Positions 26,914 to 37,119 of a stretch of 64,000 nucleotides of DNA are shown piece after piece. The translations under genes were made by a program, and so were the position numbers. The first letter of the stretch is position 1. Each line of letters opens with the position of its first letter. The DNA comes from Micromonospora citrea. GTDB taxonomy: Bacteria; Actinomycetota; Actinomycetes; Mycobacteriales; Micromonosporaceae. The notes below the pieces were generated by a model. The model ran no database searches, was not told the DNA's origin, and was given only the letters and a program-made list of their open reading frames with translations. The stretch covers positions 5,612,501 to 5,676,500 of the forward strand of contig NZ_FMHZ01000002.1 of the NCBI RefSeq assembly GCF_900090315.1. The letters are read 5' to 3'.

Positions 26914-29472
26914 ATGCGTTCTCGCGGTACAAGTATCCGTACGAAGGTTGTCGCTCTCCTGCTCTCCCTGGTCGCGCTCTGGATGTTCGCCGCCTGGGTG
27001 ACCCTTCGGGACGGTTTCAACCTGCTCGGCGTCCAGATGCTCAACACGAAGGTCTACGTCCCCAGTGAGCCGCTGCTGCAGGAACTCCAGGTCGAACGTC
27101 GCCTGACCCAGGCGTACCTCAGTGATCCGGGTCCGGCGCAGCGGGCGGCGCTCGAGGCCGAGCACCGCACGACGGCGGAGCTGACGAGCGCCTTCACCGC
27201 CTCCGTCCGGCACTGGCAGGTCGACGTCGCGGGCACCGACAAGCTGGGTAGGCACCTCGACCAGTCGGTGGCGCAGCTGGAGGCGCTGGCCAAGGTCCGC
27301 GAAGCGGTACTCGCCCGGGGCGTGGACCGGGTGTCCGCGGCGGACGCCTACACCCGGGCCATCGGATCGATCTTCCAGGTGTACGAGGTCACCGGCAGCC
27401 TGGACGACAAGGAGTTGGCGGCGGAGGCGACGGCGCTCATCCGGCTCAACCAGATGCGGGAGCTGATCTCTCAGCAGGACGCACTGCTCAGTGGTCTCTT
27501 CGGCAGCGGCCGCATGACCGGGTCGGAGTACGCCCGGTACACCGCGCTCGTCGGTGCCGAGCGCTTCCTCGGCGACGAGACCAGGTTGAAGCTCTCCGCC
27601 GCCGACCAGCGTCGCTACCAGGAGCTCGTCGAAAGCGACGCGTTCAAGCGACTGCGCTCTGTGCAGGACAGCATCATCCACGACGGCCGGCCGGTGACGC
27701 GGCTGCCGTTGAGCCAGGACGAGTGGCGTGGCACGGTCGACCCGGCGCTGACCGGAGTGAACGACGCGGTGGTGGCGGGCGGCGAGGGCCTTGTCGACCG
27801 CGCGACCACCATGGCCGCGATGGTGATCCTGCGCCTCGTCCTGGCCACCGGTCTGGGTCTGCTGGCGGTCGTCGCCTCGATCATCATCTCCGTCACGACG
27901 GCCCGCGCGCTGTTGCGGCAGCTGGAGCGGCTGCGGGAGGCGGCGTTCCGGCTCGCCAACGAGCGGCTGCCCGGCGTGGTGGAGCGGCTCGGCCACGGCG
28001 AGGAGGTCGACGTCGCCAAGGAGGCGCCCCCGCTCGAGTTCGGCGACGACGAGGTCGGCCAGGTGGGCAAGGCGTTCAACGCCGTGCAGGAGACCGCGAT
28101 CCGCACCGCCGTCGAGCAGGCCGAGCTGCGCCGCAACGTCCGGGAGGTCTTCCTCAGCCTGGCCCGGCGCACCCAGGCGCTGGTGCACCGCCAGCTCACC
28201 CTGCTCGACGCGATGGAACGGCGCGAGCACGACGCCGAGGAGCTGGAGGACCTGTTCCGGGTCGACCACCTGGCGACCCGGATGCGGCGCAACGCGGAAA
28301 ACCTGATCCTGCTCTCCGGCTCCACCCCGGGCCGGGCGTGGCGGCGCAACGTGCCGATGGTCGACGTGGTCCGGGGCGCGGTCGCCGAGGTCGAGGACTA
28401 CACGCGGGTCAACGTGCTGCCCCTCGGCGCGGTCTCGCTGACCGGGCGCGCGGTGGGTGACGTCATCCACCTGCTGGCCGAGCTGATCGAGAACGGGCTG
28501 TCGTTCTCGCCGCCGCACACCACCGTCGAGGTACGCGGGCAGATGGTGGCCAACGGCTTCGCCATCGAGATCGAGGACCGCGGCCTGGGCATGAGCGAGG
28601 AGGACCTCGCCGCCGCGAACCACCGGATCGTGGACCAGTCCGAGCTGAACCTGGCCAACGCCTCCCGTCTGGGGCTCTACGTGGTCAGCCGGCTGACCGA
28701 ACGGCACGGCGTGCGGGTGCAGCTCAGGGAGTCGGCGTACGGAGGGACGACCGCCGTCGTGCTGATCCCCGCCGAGTTGGTCACCGCCGACGACGCGGAC
28801 CCGAGCACCTCGGGCGGCTTCCCGACCGGCGCGCCGGGCGTCGCCACCCCGGCGACCGCGGCCCCCGCCGCCGAGCGGCCCGCCACGGCGCCGGTGGCGC
28901 TGGCCGAACCGCAGGCCGCCCTCCCGGCGTCGAACACCGACGCCACAGCGGACGGGGAATCCGCCGACGACGCCCTGCCCACCCGCACGCGCGGCCGGAG
29001 CCTGCCGACCGCCGCCCCGACGGAGGAGCGGCTGCCCACCCGGAGCCGGGGGGCGTCGACGCAGCCGGCCCTGGACGGCCCGACCCTGCCGACCGGCCTG
29101 CCGGTGACGGCCGCCCGCCCGCAGGCGGCCGGCGCCGCGGCACCGGCGCCCGGGCCCGAGACGGCGGAGACCGCCCCGGCGGGCGGCGGCCCGGCGCGGA
29201 CGGCCCGACCGGTGCAGGCGCGCACCGACTCTGGCCTGCCGGTGCGGGTCCGCCAGGCCAGCATCGTGCCGGAACTCCGCGACGAGCCCGCCGAGGCTGA
29301 GCACGACGACGACACGGTACGCCCGCCGGAGCAGGTGCGCCGGATGATGAGCTCCTATCAGACCGGCACGCGGCGCGGTCGTACGGACGCCGCCCGGCTG
29401 GTCGGCGGTGCCGGCGGCGGCCGGGCCGAGGCCGACGAGGGACCCGACGCCAGCGACCAGCAGGCGACCTGA
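26914..29472 (+). CDS. cvnA: CvnA-type sensor histidine kinase-like protein (nitrate-sensor domain, HATPase)
   Basis: An 852-residue membrane protein. Transmembrane segment 1 is at about 12-32, an extracellular helical nitrate-sensor-like domain spans about 45-290, and transmembrane segment 2 is at about 306-328. A HAMP-like stretch follows, then a dimerisation region and an HATPase_c domain (N-box ELIENGLSFSPP; IEDRGLGM; RLGLYVVSRL). The last ~260 residues are Pro/Ala/Thr-rich and probably disordered, with repeated LPTR motifs. It heads a four-gene conservon; in Streptomyces, CvnA forms a complex with the other three that resembles eukaryotic G-protein receptors. The region where a phospho-acceptor His would lie is divergent. 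Confidence 0.92.
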   Translation: MRSRGTSIRTKVVALLLSLVALWMFAAWVTLRDGFNLLGVQMLNTKVYVPSEPLLQELQVERRLTQAYLSDPGPAQRAALEAEHRTTAELTSAFTASVRHWQVDVAGTDKLGRHLDQSVAQLEALAKVREAVLARGVDRVSAADAYTRAIGSIFQVYEVTGSLDDKELAAEATALIRLNQMRELISQQDALLSGLFGSGRMTGSEYARYTALVGAERFLGDETRLKLSAADQRRYQELVESDAFKRLRSVQDSIIHDGRPVTRLPLSQDEWRGTVDPALTGVNDAVVAGGEGLVDRATTMAAMVILRLVLATGLGLLAVVASIIISVTTARALLRQLERLREAAFRLANERLPGVVERLGHGEEVDVAKEAPPLEFGDDEVGQVGKAFNAVQETAIRTAVEQAELRRNVREVFLSLARRTQALVHRQLTLLDAMERREHDAEELEDLFRVDHLATRMRRNAENLILLSGSTPGRAWRRNVPMVDVVRGAVAEVEDYTRVNVLPLGAVSLTGRAVGDVIHLLAELIENGLSFSPPHTTVEVRGQMVANGFAIEIEDRGLGMSEEDLAAANHRIVDQSELNLANASRLGLYVVSRLTERHGVRVQLRESAYGGTTAVVLIPAELVTADDADPSTSGGFPTGAPGVATPATAAPAAERPATAPVALAEPQAALPASNTDATADGESADDALPTRTRGRSLPTAAPTEERLPTRSRGASTQPALDGPTLPTGLPVTAARPQAAGAAAPAPGPETAETAPAGGGPARTARPVQARTDSGLPVRVRQASIVPELRDEPAEAEHDDDTVRPPEQVRRMMSSYQTGTRRGRTDAARLVGGAGGGRAEADEGPDASDQQAT

Positions 29473-29564
29473 CCGGCGCCGCCCGCGCTGCGGGAAGACC
29501 CCGCGGCATGGCGGTCAGCCCAGACGAGCACGGCGACTAAAGCCGGGGGAGAAGAGGACGACGA

Positions 29565-29984
29565 GTGGGGCAGAAGACGGCTTCGAGTGCCGACCTGACG
29601 TGGTTGCTGGATGACCTGGTCGGCCGGGTGAAGCAGGCCGAGCATGCGGTCGCGCTCTCGACGGACGGCCTGCTGATGGCCGCCTCGGGAGGGCTCAGCC
29701 GCGACGACGGAGAGCACCTGGCGGCGATGGCGGCAGGCATCCAGAGCCTGGCCCGGGGGGCGGGCAAGCGCTTCGGCGGCGGGCAGGTGCAGCAGACCAT
29801 CATCGAGATGCAGTCGTCGTTCCTGTTCGTCACGGCGGCCGGACGCAACGCCTGCCTGGCCGTCCTCGCCAGCGAGGACGCCGACGTCGGCCTGATCGCC
29901 TACGAGATGGCGATGCTGGTCACCCGCGTCGGCAAGTACGTCGCGTCGCCGTCGCGGACCGAGCAGCCGGCCGGCGAGAAGTAG
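29565..29984 (+). CDS. cvnB: CvnB roadblock/LC7-domain protein
   Basis: A 139-residue Roadblock/LC7 protein (DLTWLLDDLVGRVKQAEHAV, SDGLLMAASGGLSRDDGEHL type pattern). Family members act as regulators, often GTPase-activating, of small Ras-like GTPases such as MglA or CvnD. The GTG is preceded by an AGAAGAGGACGACGA purine run that serves as ribosome binding site. It follows cvnA after 92 bases and precedes cvnC by 5. Confidence 0.93.
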   Translation: MGQKTASSADLTWLLDDLVGRVKQAEHAVALSTDGLLMAASGGLSRDDGEHLAAMAAGIQSLARGAGKRFGGGQVQQTIIEMQSSFLFVTAAGRNACLAVLASEDADVGLIAYEMAMLVTRVGKYVASPSRTEQPAGEK

Positions 29985-29989
29985 CCGCG

Positions 29990-30376
29990 ATGACGGTGCA
30001 GGGGGAGTCCGCCGAGCACCAGTGGGTCGACGACCATGCCGGCCCGGTCGTGCGACCCTACGCGGTGACCCGCGGCCGGGCCCGACCGGTCACCGGCACG
30101 TTCGACCTGATCTCCCTGGTGACGGCGACCCGCGCGGACGTGACCCCGGAGGTCGGGCTGGGTCCGGAGCACCTGGCGATCGTCGGGCTCTGCCAGCGGA
30201 TCCAGTCCGTCGCCGAGATCGCCGCCCACCTGGACCTTCCGGTGGGCACCATCCGGGTCCTGCTCGGTGATCTCGTGGCCCGCAGCCTGGTGCAGGTACG
30301 CGAGCCGCAAACCACGGCCGGCCTTCCCGACAACAGCGTTTTCGAGGCGGTAATCAATGGACTACGGGCACTCTGA
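29990..30376 (+). CDS. cvnC: CvnC DUF742 protein
   Basis: A 128-residue DUF742 protein, the third conservon member. The N-terminal VVRPYAVTRGRARPV and the central winged-helix-like part (QRIQSVAEIAAHLDLPVGTI) are typical. In Streptomyces conservons it interacts with the other Cvn products; whether it binds DNA is not settled. Its 3' end overlaps cvnD by 20 bases, which implies tight coupling. Confidence 0.93.
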   Translation: MTVQGESAEHQWVDDHAGPVVRPYAVTRGRARPVTGTFDLISLVTATRADVTPEVGLGPEHLAIVGLCQRIQSVAEIAAHLDLPVGTIRVLLGDLVARSLVQVREPQTTAGLPDNSVFEAVINGLRAL

Positions 30377-30968
30377 GCGGCCGGCGGGAGCGACGCCACT
30401 GCCCACCGCGATCAAGATCCTCGTCGCGGGCGGTTTCGGCGTGGGCAAGACGACAATGGTCGGCGCGGTCAGCGAGACCCGCCCGCTGCGCACGGAGGAG
30501 GTGCTGACCGAGTCCGGCGTCGGCATCGACGACCTGTCCGGGGTGGAGAGCAAGACGACCACCACGGTGGCGATGGACTTCGGCCGCATCACCATCAGCG
30601 ACGACCTGGTGCTCTACCTCTTCGGCACGCCGGGGCAGGACCGCTTCTGGTTCGTCTGGGACGAGCTGGCGCTCGGCGCCATCGGCGCGGTGGTGCTCGC
30701 CGACACCCGGCGGTTGGCGGACTGCTTCCCCTCCATCGACTACTTCGAGGGGCGCGGCACGCCGTTCGTGGTCGCGGTGAACTGCTTCGAGGGCGCGCGG
30801 CAGTACCGGCTCGACGAGGTGCAGGCGGCGCTCAACCTCGACCCCGGGGTGCCGGTGCTGCTCTGCGACGCCCGGCAGCGGGAGTCGAGCAAGGAGGTGC
30901 TCATCACGCTGCTGGAGCACGCCATGAAGACCCGCGAGGCCCGCCGCCGCGCCGCCGCGGTCGACTGA
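30357..30968 (+). CDS. cvnD: CvnD small Ras-like GTPase
   Basis: A 203-residue GTP-binding protein. The P-loop is GGFGVGKTT (about 26-34), a Thr-rich switch I region follows (ESKTTTTVAMDFG), and switch II has LFGTPGQDRFWF. The NKxD position reads VAVNCFEGA, which departs from the canonical motif, as is usual for CvnD. The start ATG lies inside cvnC. It ends a conservon that is immediately followed by a strong terminator shared with acn. Confidence 0.93.
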   Translation: MDYGHSERPAGATPLPTAIKILVAGGFGVGKTTMVGAVSETRPLRTEEVLTESGVGIDDLSGVESKTTTTVAMDFGRITISDDLVLYLFGTPGQDRFWFVWDELALGAIGAVVLADTRRLADCFPSIDYFEGRGTPFVVAVNCFEGARQYRLDEVQAALNLDPGVPVLLCDARQRESSKEVLITLLEHAMKTREARRRAAAVD

Positions 30969-31030
30969 GACCGCTTCCGCCGGACCGCTCCCGCGCGGGG
31001 TTCCGGCGCCTCCGGCGGTCCCGGACACGC

Positions 31031-31064
31031 GAGGGGCCTCCTGCCGTACGGCAGGAGGCCCCTC
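31031..31064. terminator. Perfect 34-bp palindrome terminator between cvnD and acn
   Basis: Bases 31031-31064 form a complete inverted repeat (17-bp arms, no spare loop) between the convergent cvnD and acn genes. It should terminate both directions. Confidence 0.85.
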
Positions 31065-31074
31065 GTTCGTGTCG

Positions 31075-33915
<2,841 letters not shown>

Positions 33916-34024
33916 GTCGTACTCCTTCACACCAGCGACCGTGAGTAGTCCTGAGCAGTCTGTCGCACCGGCCGGAGTGCCGCCGTGGTTAGGGGACACT
34001 TACCGCCGATTCTCGTCGTCAACA

Positions 34025-34043
34025 AAACCGTACGTCCGTCTTG
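34025..34043. promoter_or_regulatory. Candidate AcnR operator upstream of acn
   Basis: AAACCGTACGTCCGTCTTG matches 17 of 19 bases of the site upstream of the acnR-like gene (18531-18549). It lies 110 bases before the aconitase start, directly next to a -35-like TTGACG on the minus strand. Confidence 0.7.
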
Positions 34044-34090
34044 CTAACTCCGCAACCTCGTGCCATCGTTCGGGACGAGGAGGTGCCACC

Positions 34091-34447
34091 ATGATCCATC
34101 ACGTCCTGCTCGCCTGCCCACGCGGCTCCGAGGATGCCTCGCGGGCCTTCTACGTCGGGGTGCTCGGGATGACCGAGAAAGCCAAGCCGCCCGCGCTGGC
34201 GGCCCGTGGTGGCTGCTGGTTCGTCGGGCACGGCATCGAACTGCACCTGGGCGTGGAGGACGACTTCCGCCCGGCCCGCAAGGCCCACCCCGGCCTGCTC
34301 TGGCCCGACCTGGACGCGCTCGCCGGCCGGCTGGCCGCCGCCGGGCACCCGGTCACCTGGGGCGACGAGGAAGTGCCCGGGATGCGCCGCTTCCACGCCC
34401 ACGACGTGCACGGCAACCGGCTGGAGTTCCTCGCCCCGATCGGCTGA
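34091..34447 (+). CDS. VOC-family (glyoxalase/bleomycin-resistance fold) protein
   Basis: A 118-residue single VOC module pair (MIHHVLLACPRGSED at the start; GMRRFHAHDVHGNRLEFLAP at the end). Potential metal ligands are His4 of IHHV, His59 or so of IELHLGV, and the Glu in RLEFL. Such proteins can be lyases, dioxygenases or binding proteins; the reaction is not evident. The ATG has GAGGAGGT 7-8 bases upstream. It is transcribed away from acn, and the short intergenic region also holds the AcnR-like site. Its stop-codon region is repeated downstream. Confidence 0.85.
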   Translation: MIHHVLLACPRGSEDASRAFYVGVLGMTEKAKPPALAARGGCWFVGHGIELHLGVEDDFRPARKAHPGLLWPDLDALAGRLAAAGHPVTWGDEEVPGMRRFHAHDVHGNRLEFLAPIG

Positions 34448-34520
34448 CCCGCCTGTCCGGCTGCGCCTGCCCCCGCTTCCCGGTCACGGTCGCCTGACCG
34501 CCTGTCGGGCTGCGCCTGCC
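34444..34520. repeat. Direct repeat of the VOC gene end
   Basis: About 27 bases beginning at the stop codon (34444-34471) recur with small differences at 34494-34520 (CTGACCGCCTGTCGGGCTGC). This is the fourth stop-codon-spanning duplication in the window. Confidence 0.8.
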
Positions 34521-34530
34521 GGACACGACG

Positions 34531-34565
34531 AAAGGGCCGGCTCCCGGGGTGGGGGCCGGCCCTTT
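34531..34565. terminator. Convergent hairpin terminator
   Basis: AAAGGGCCGGC (34531-34541) pairs perfectly with GCCGGCCCTTT (34555-34565). A- and T-runs at the stem ends give a good bidirectional terminator between the VOC and C39 peptidase genes. Confidence 0.85.
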
Positions 34566-34579
34566 GCATCGTGTTGGTG

Positions 34580-35230
34580 TCAGGCGGTGTAGCCGCGGGT
34601 GGCGATCCAGTCGGCGAGGGTGTCGACGCTCATCCGGTAGGAGGCCTGGTTGGGGTCGGCGGAGTCGGCGATGGTGACGGTGTTGCCGTTGTCGCGGTAG
34701 CCGACGACGCTGATGTAGTGGCCGCCTTCGAAGGAGTGGGTGGTGCCGTCGGTGTCGGTGGCGGTGCCGGCGATGTTGGCGACGACGGCGTGGCCTTCGT
34801 CGATGGCGGTGACGATGTCGGTGCGCAGCTTGTCGGTCTGCTTGTCGTCGGCGGTGGCCTCGCGGATCTCGACGGACTGGTAGGCGTCCTTACCGGTTTC
34901 CTTGTTCAGGACGGGGGTGATGTCGTTGATGGAGTTGGTGCCGGCTTCGGTGGTGCCCATCAGTTTGGCCATGCCGTCGACGTCGATGTCCTTGCCCTGG
35001 ACGCTGAGGGCGTTGCGGGCGGCGGCGGGGCCGCAGTAGTAGAAGTTCGGCTGGGCCTCGTAGCGCACGCCGAGTTCCCGCTCGCCGTTCTTGCGGTCCT
35101 GGCTGACGGTGGCGGGCTTGTTCTCGGTGGTGGTGGCGTGGGCGGTGGTGACGGGGCCGGCGATGGCGCCGCCGGTGAAGGCGAGGCCGGCAGCGGTCAG
35201 GGCGGTCTTACGCAGGATGTCGGTACGCAT
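34580..35230 (-). CDS. Secreted C39-like (papain-fold) cysteine peptidase
   Basis: A 216-residue exported protein. The signal peptide (about 1-31: MRTDILRKTALTAAGLAFTG, cleavage near AHA) is followed by a C39-like domain. The catalytic Cys is in NFYYCGPAAARNAL (about residue 66), the His is in EGGHYISVVGY (about 170), and an Asp/Asn follows in IADSADP. Peptidases of this group are annotated widely in actinobacteria, and substrates are unknown. It lacks the ABC transporter that bacteriocin C39 peptidases carry. The ribosome binding site is AGGTGA 6 bases before the ATG. Codon use is less GC-extreme than its neighbours. Confidence 0.85.
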   Translation of the reverse strand: MRTDILRKTALTAAGLAFTGGAIAGPVTTAHATTTENKPATVSQDRKNGERELGVRYEAQPNFYYCGPAAARNALSVQGKDIDVDGMAKLMGTTEAGTNSINDITPVLNKETGKDAYQSVEIREATADDKQTDKLRTDIVTAIDEGHAVVANIAGTATDTDGTTHSFEGGHYISVVGYRDNGNTVTIADSADPNQASYRMSVDTLADWIATRGYTA

Positions 35231-35624
35231 GGTGAGGTCACCTTTCGATCGGGGGTACGCGGACACGCCGGGGGTGGGTCGTGTCGCGGGTCGGGAAAGG
35301 TCACGCCAGAAAATGCAGGGTGCGCCCCTTGCGGTGCGGGGTGGGGCGCGGGGCTTCCGGGGGAGGTAACCGGTGGGGGCGGGCCGGGTGTTTCCGGCGG
35401 CCGCCGCAGCCGGCGGTGTCCCTGGGTCCGGGGGATGTAACGACGTGGCTCCGGCCGGCATTCCGGCCGCCGCCTCGGCCCGAGGGCCGGCGGGTCATGG
35501 GCTCGCGGTGGTTACAACGCCCCGCGTCGGCGGGCGATGCCCGCCGGGCCGGTGACCCCCACCACCACAGAACGCCACGAACCGGACACCCGGCCGAGGC
35601 CGGCACCGCCCTCGCCCCGCCAGC

Positions 35625-35755
35625 CTGGCCCTTCGCCCCGCCGGGCTGGCCTGTCGCCTCGCCGGGCTGACCTGTCGCCTCGCCGGTCCAGCCTGTCGCC
35701 TCGCCTCGCCCGTCCTGCCCTTGCCTCGCCGGTCTGCCTCTTGCCCCGCTCCGGG
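35625..35755. repeat. Degenerate short tandem repeats (CCTGTCGCCTCGCC-type)
   Basis: Five or more imperfect units of about 20 bases containing CTGTCGCCTCGCCGG or close variants follow one another. No gene or hairpin is evident. Confidence 0.6.
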
Positions 35756-35967
35756 CGCCCTCACCGCCGGCGAAACCGGACAGACAGCCCAGGTGGCCCC
35801 TGGCCCCGACAGACGGGGCGGTGTCCCTGGGACGCCTCCGGCTCGTGAAGGGCGCACCGTCGTCGACCTGCGCGGTGGGCCTTCGGGGGTCAGTGCTGTC
35901 TCTTGAAGGGCGGACCCGGACCCTCGTGGCGGAGCATTCGGGGGACGGGCCTGTGCTGTGCGCCCTG

Positions 35968-36141
35968 TCGAGCTGAATCGCTTACGACATCACCATCCGG
36001 TTGCCTCGCTCGGCCCCTGGTGTGCGACAAGAGACGTGCCCAGGCACGCGTGCGGGGTGCCCGAAACGCGGCCCCGGGCGCAGAACCCGGACTGGAAGAT
36101 CACCCTGAGCCGTTGCCGAGCGTGAATCGTCTACGACATCA
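35968..36141. repeat. Spaced direct repeat of about 24 bp
   Basis: CGAGCTGAATCGCTTACGAC (35968 on) and CGAGCGTGAATCGTCTACGA (36117 on) begin two related 24-25 bp sequences ending ACGACATCA. Each is followed by GTGCGACAAG, at 36022 and 36155. The origin is unknown. Confidence 0.6.
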
Positions 36142-36402
36142 GTTCGACAGGCGGGTGCGACAAGTGGTCGAGCCGCCGTCGGCAGCGAGCCGGGCGACAG
36201 TCCTGCGCCCGGTGTGAGATCGGCCTGATCAAGGTGCCGCCGGCGATGCGGGAGGGCATCGTCACGGCGTCTCTACAGGGCCCCGCTCCCGGGGCGCACG
36301 GCCCCAGCGTCGTCAGCCTGCTCCAGTTCGACGAGATGGTCGAGGTGGGCCGCGCCGCCGCGACAGGCGCACCGCCCCGGGGGAAGCCGGTGCCCCGCAA
36401 CC

Positions 36403-36530
36403 GGATGGATGGCGCCGGCGAGCAGGCACCGCGGCGGGCGTCCGGTGCGGGTGGATGGCGCCGGCGAGCAGGCACCGCGGCGGACGTCCGGTCGGCGGCG
36501 AGCAGGCCACCGCGGCGGACGCCCGGGCGT
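36403..36530. repeat. Tandem GC-rich repeats upstream of the ArsC-like gene
   Basis: The core GCGAGCAGGCACCGCGGCGG occurs at 36418 and 36464 (46-bp period), and a variant with one extra C begins at 36498. The first two units also share TGGATGGCGCC. Confidence 0.75.
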
Positions 36531-36572
36531 GGCCGCCGTGGGCCGAAACGCGACGGCTGCCACCATGACCGC

Positions 36573-36983
36573 ATGGAGATCTGGAACAACCCGTCCTGCT
36601 CGAAGTGCGCCGCCGCCCGCTCCGCCCTCGACGAGGCCGGCGTGGGCTACGGCGTGCGCCCCTACCTGGACCGGCCGCCGAGCGCGGCGGAGTTGACCGA
36701 GGTGCTGCGCAGGCTCGGCGCCCGGCCCTGGGACGTCTGCCGCACGCAGGAGCCGGCGGCGGTGGCCCTCGGCATGGCCGACTGGCCGCGGGACGAGGCG
36801 GCCGAGCCGCGGTGGATCGAGGCGATGGTGGCCGCCCCGGAGCTGATCCAGCGCCCCCTGCTGCTGCTCGACGACGGCAGCGCGCTCGTGGGGCGTACCC
36901 CCGAGGCGGTGGCGGAGGCGGTGCGCCGCGCCGCCGTGTCGCCCGGCACGGGCGCGGGGCCCGGCGGTCCCTCGCCCCGATGA
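36573..36983 (+). CDS. ArsC/Spx-fold arsenate reductase-like protein
   Basis: A 136-residue thioredoxin-fold protein. NPSCSKCAAARSALDEAG near the start holds the ArsC Cys (Cys9) with a second Cys at 12, and QRPLLLLDDGSALVGR holds the conserved Arg-Pro cis-proline region. Related proteins reduce arsenate with glutaredoxin or act as Spx-like regulators. There are no ars genes nearby, so arsenic resistance is not implied. The Arg residues expected around 60 and 90 are partly present. The last ~15 residues are a Gly/Pro-rich tail. Confidence 0.85.
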   Translation: MEIWNNPSCSKCAAARSALDEAGVGYGVRPYLDRPPSAAELTEVLRRLGARPWDVCRTQEPAAVALGMADWPRDEAAEPRWIEAMVAAPELIQRPLLLLDDGSALVGRTPEAVAEAVRRAAVSPGTGAGPGGPSPR

Positions 36984-37119
36984 GGCGGCGAACGACCGAA
37001 CCGGTGGACCCGCGAACCGGCTGACCGCCCGCTGAACCGATGGCGCGTTTCCACCCTTGGCCGTTCGGGAATGCGGCCTGCTCGGAGTGCACCCGCCGCA
37101 CGCCGAGGAGGAGGGTCGG

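Larger units (their letters stand above)
35231..36572. other. 1.3-kb gene-poor region with several repeats
   Basis: I see no convincing gene here on either strand. It contains the upstream region of the C39 peptidase, a pyrimidine-rich tandem-repeat tract (about 35625-35755), two copies of a ~24-bp sequence near 35968 and 36117, and three copies of a GC-rich unit before the ArsC-like gene. Open frames that cross it look like GC-driven artefacts. Confidence 0.6.

Noticed and set aside
34580..35230. Bacteriocin maturation/export role for the C39-like peptidase
   Set aside because: There is no fused or adjacent ABC transporter and no double-glycine leader peptide nearby; the protein has its own signal peptide.
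36234..36572. N-terminal extension or separate gene ahead of the ArsC-like gene
   Set aside because: The open frame crosses tandem GC-rich repeats, has no ribosome binding site or recognisable domain, and the ArsC fold begins exactly at ATG 36573.
36573..36983. Arsenic-resistance operon
   Set aside because: Only a lone ArsC/Spx-fold gene is present, with no arsB, arsR or acr3 in the neighbourhood.
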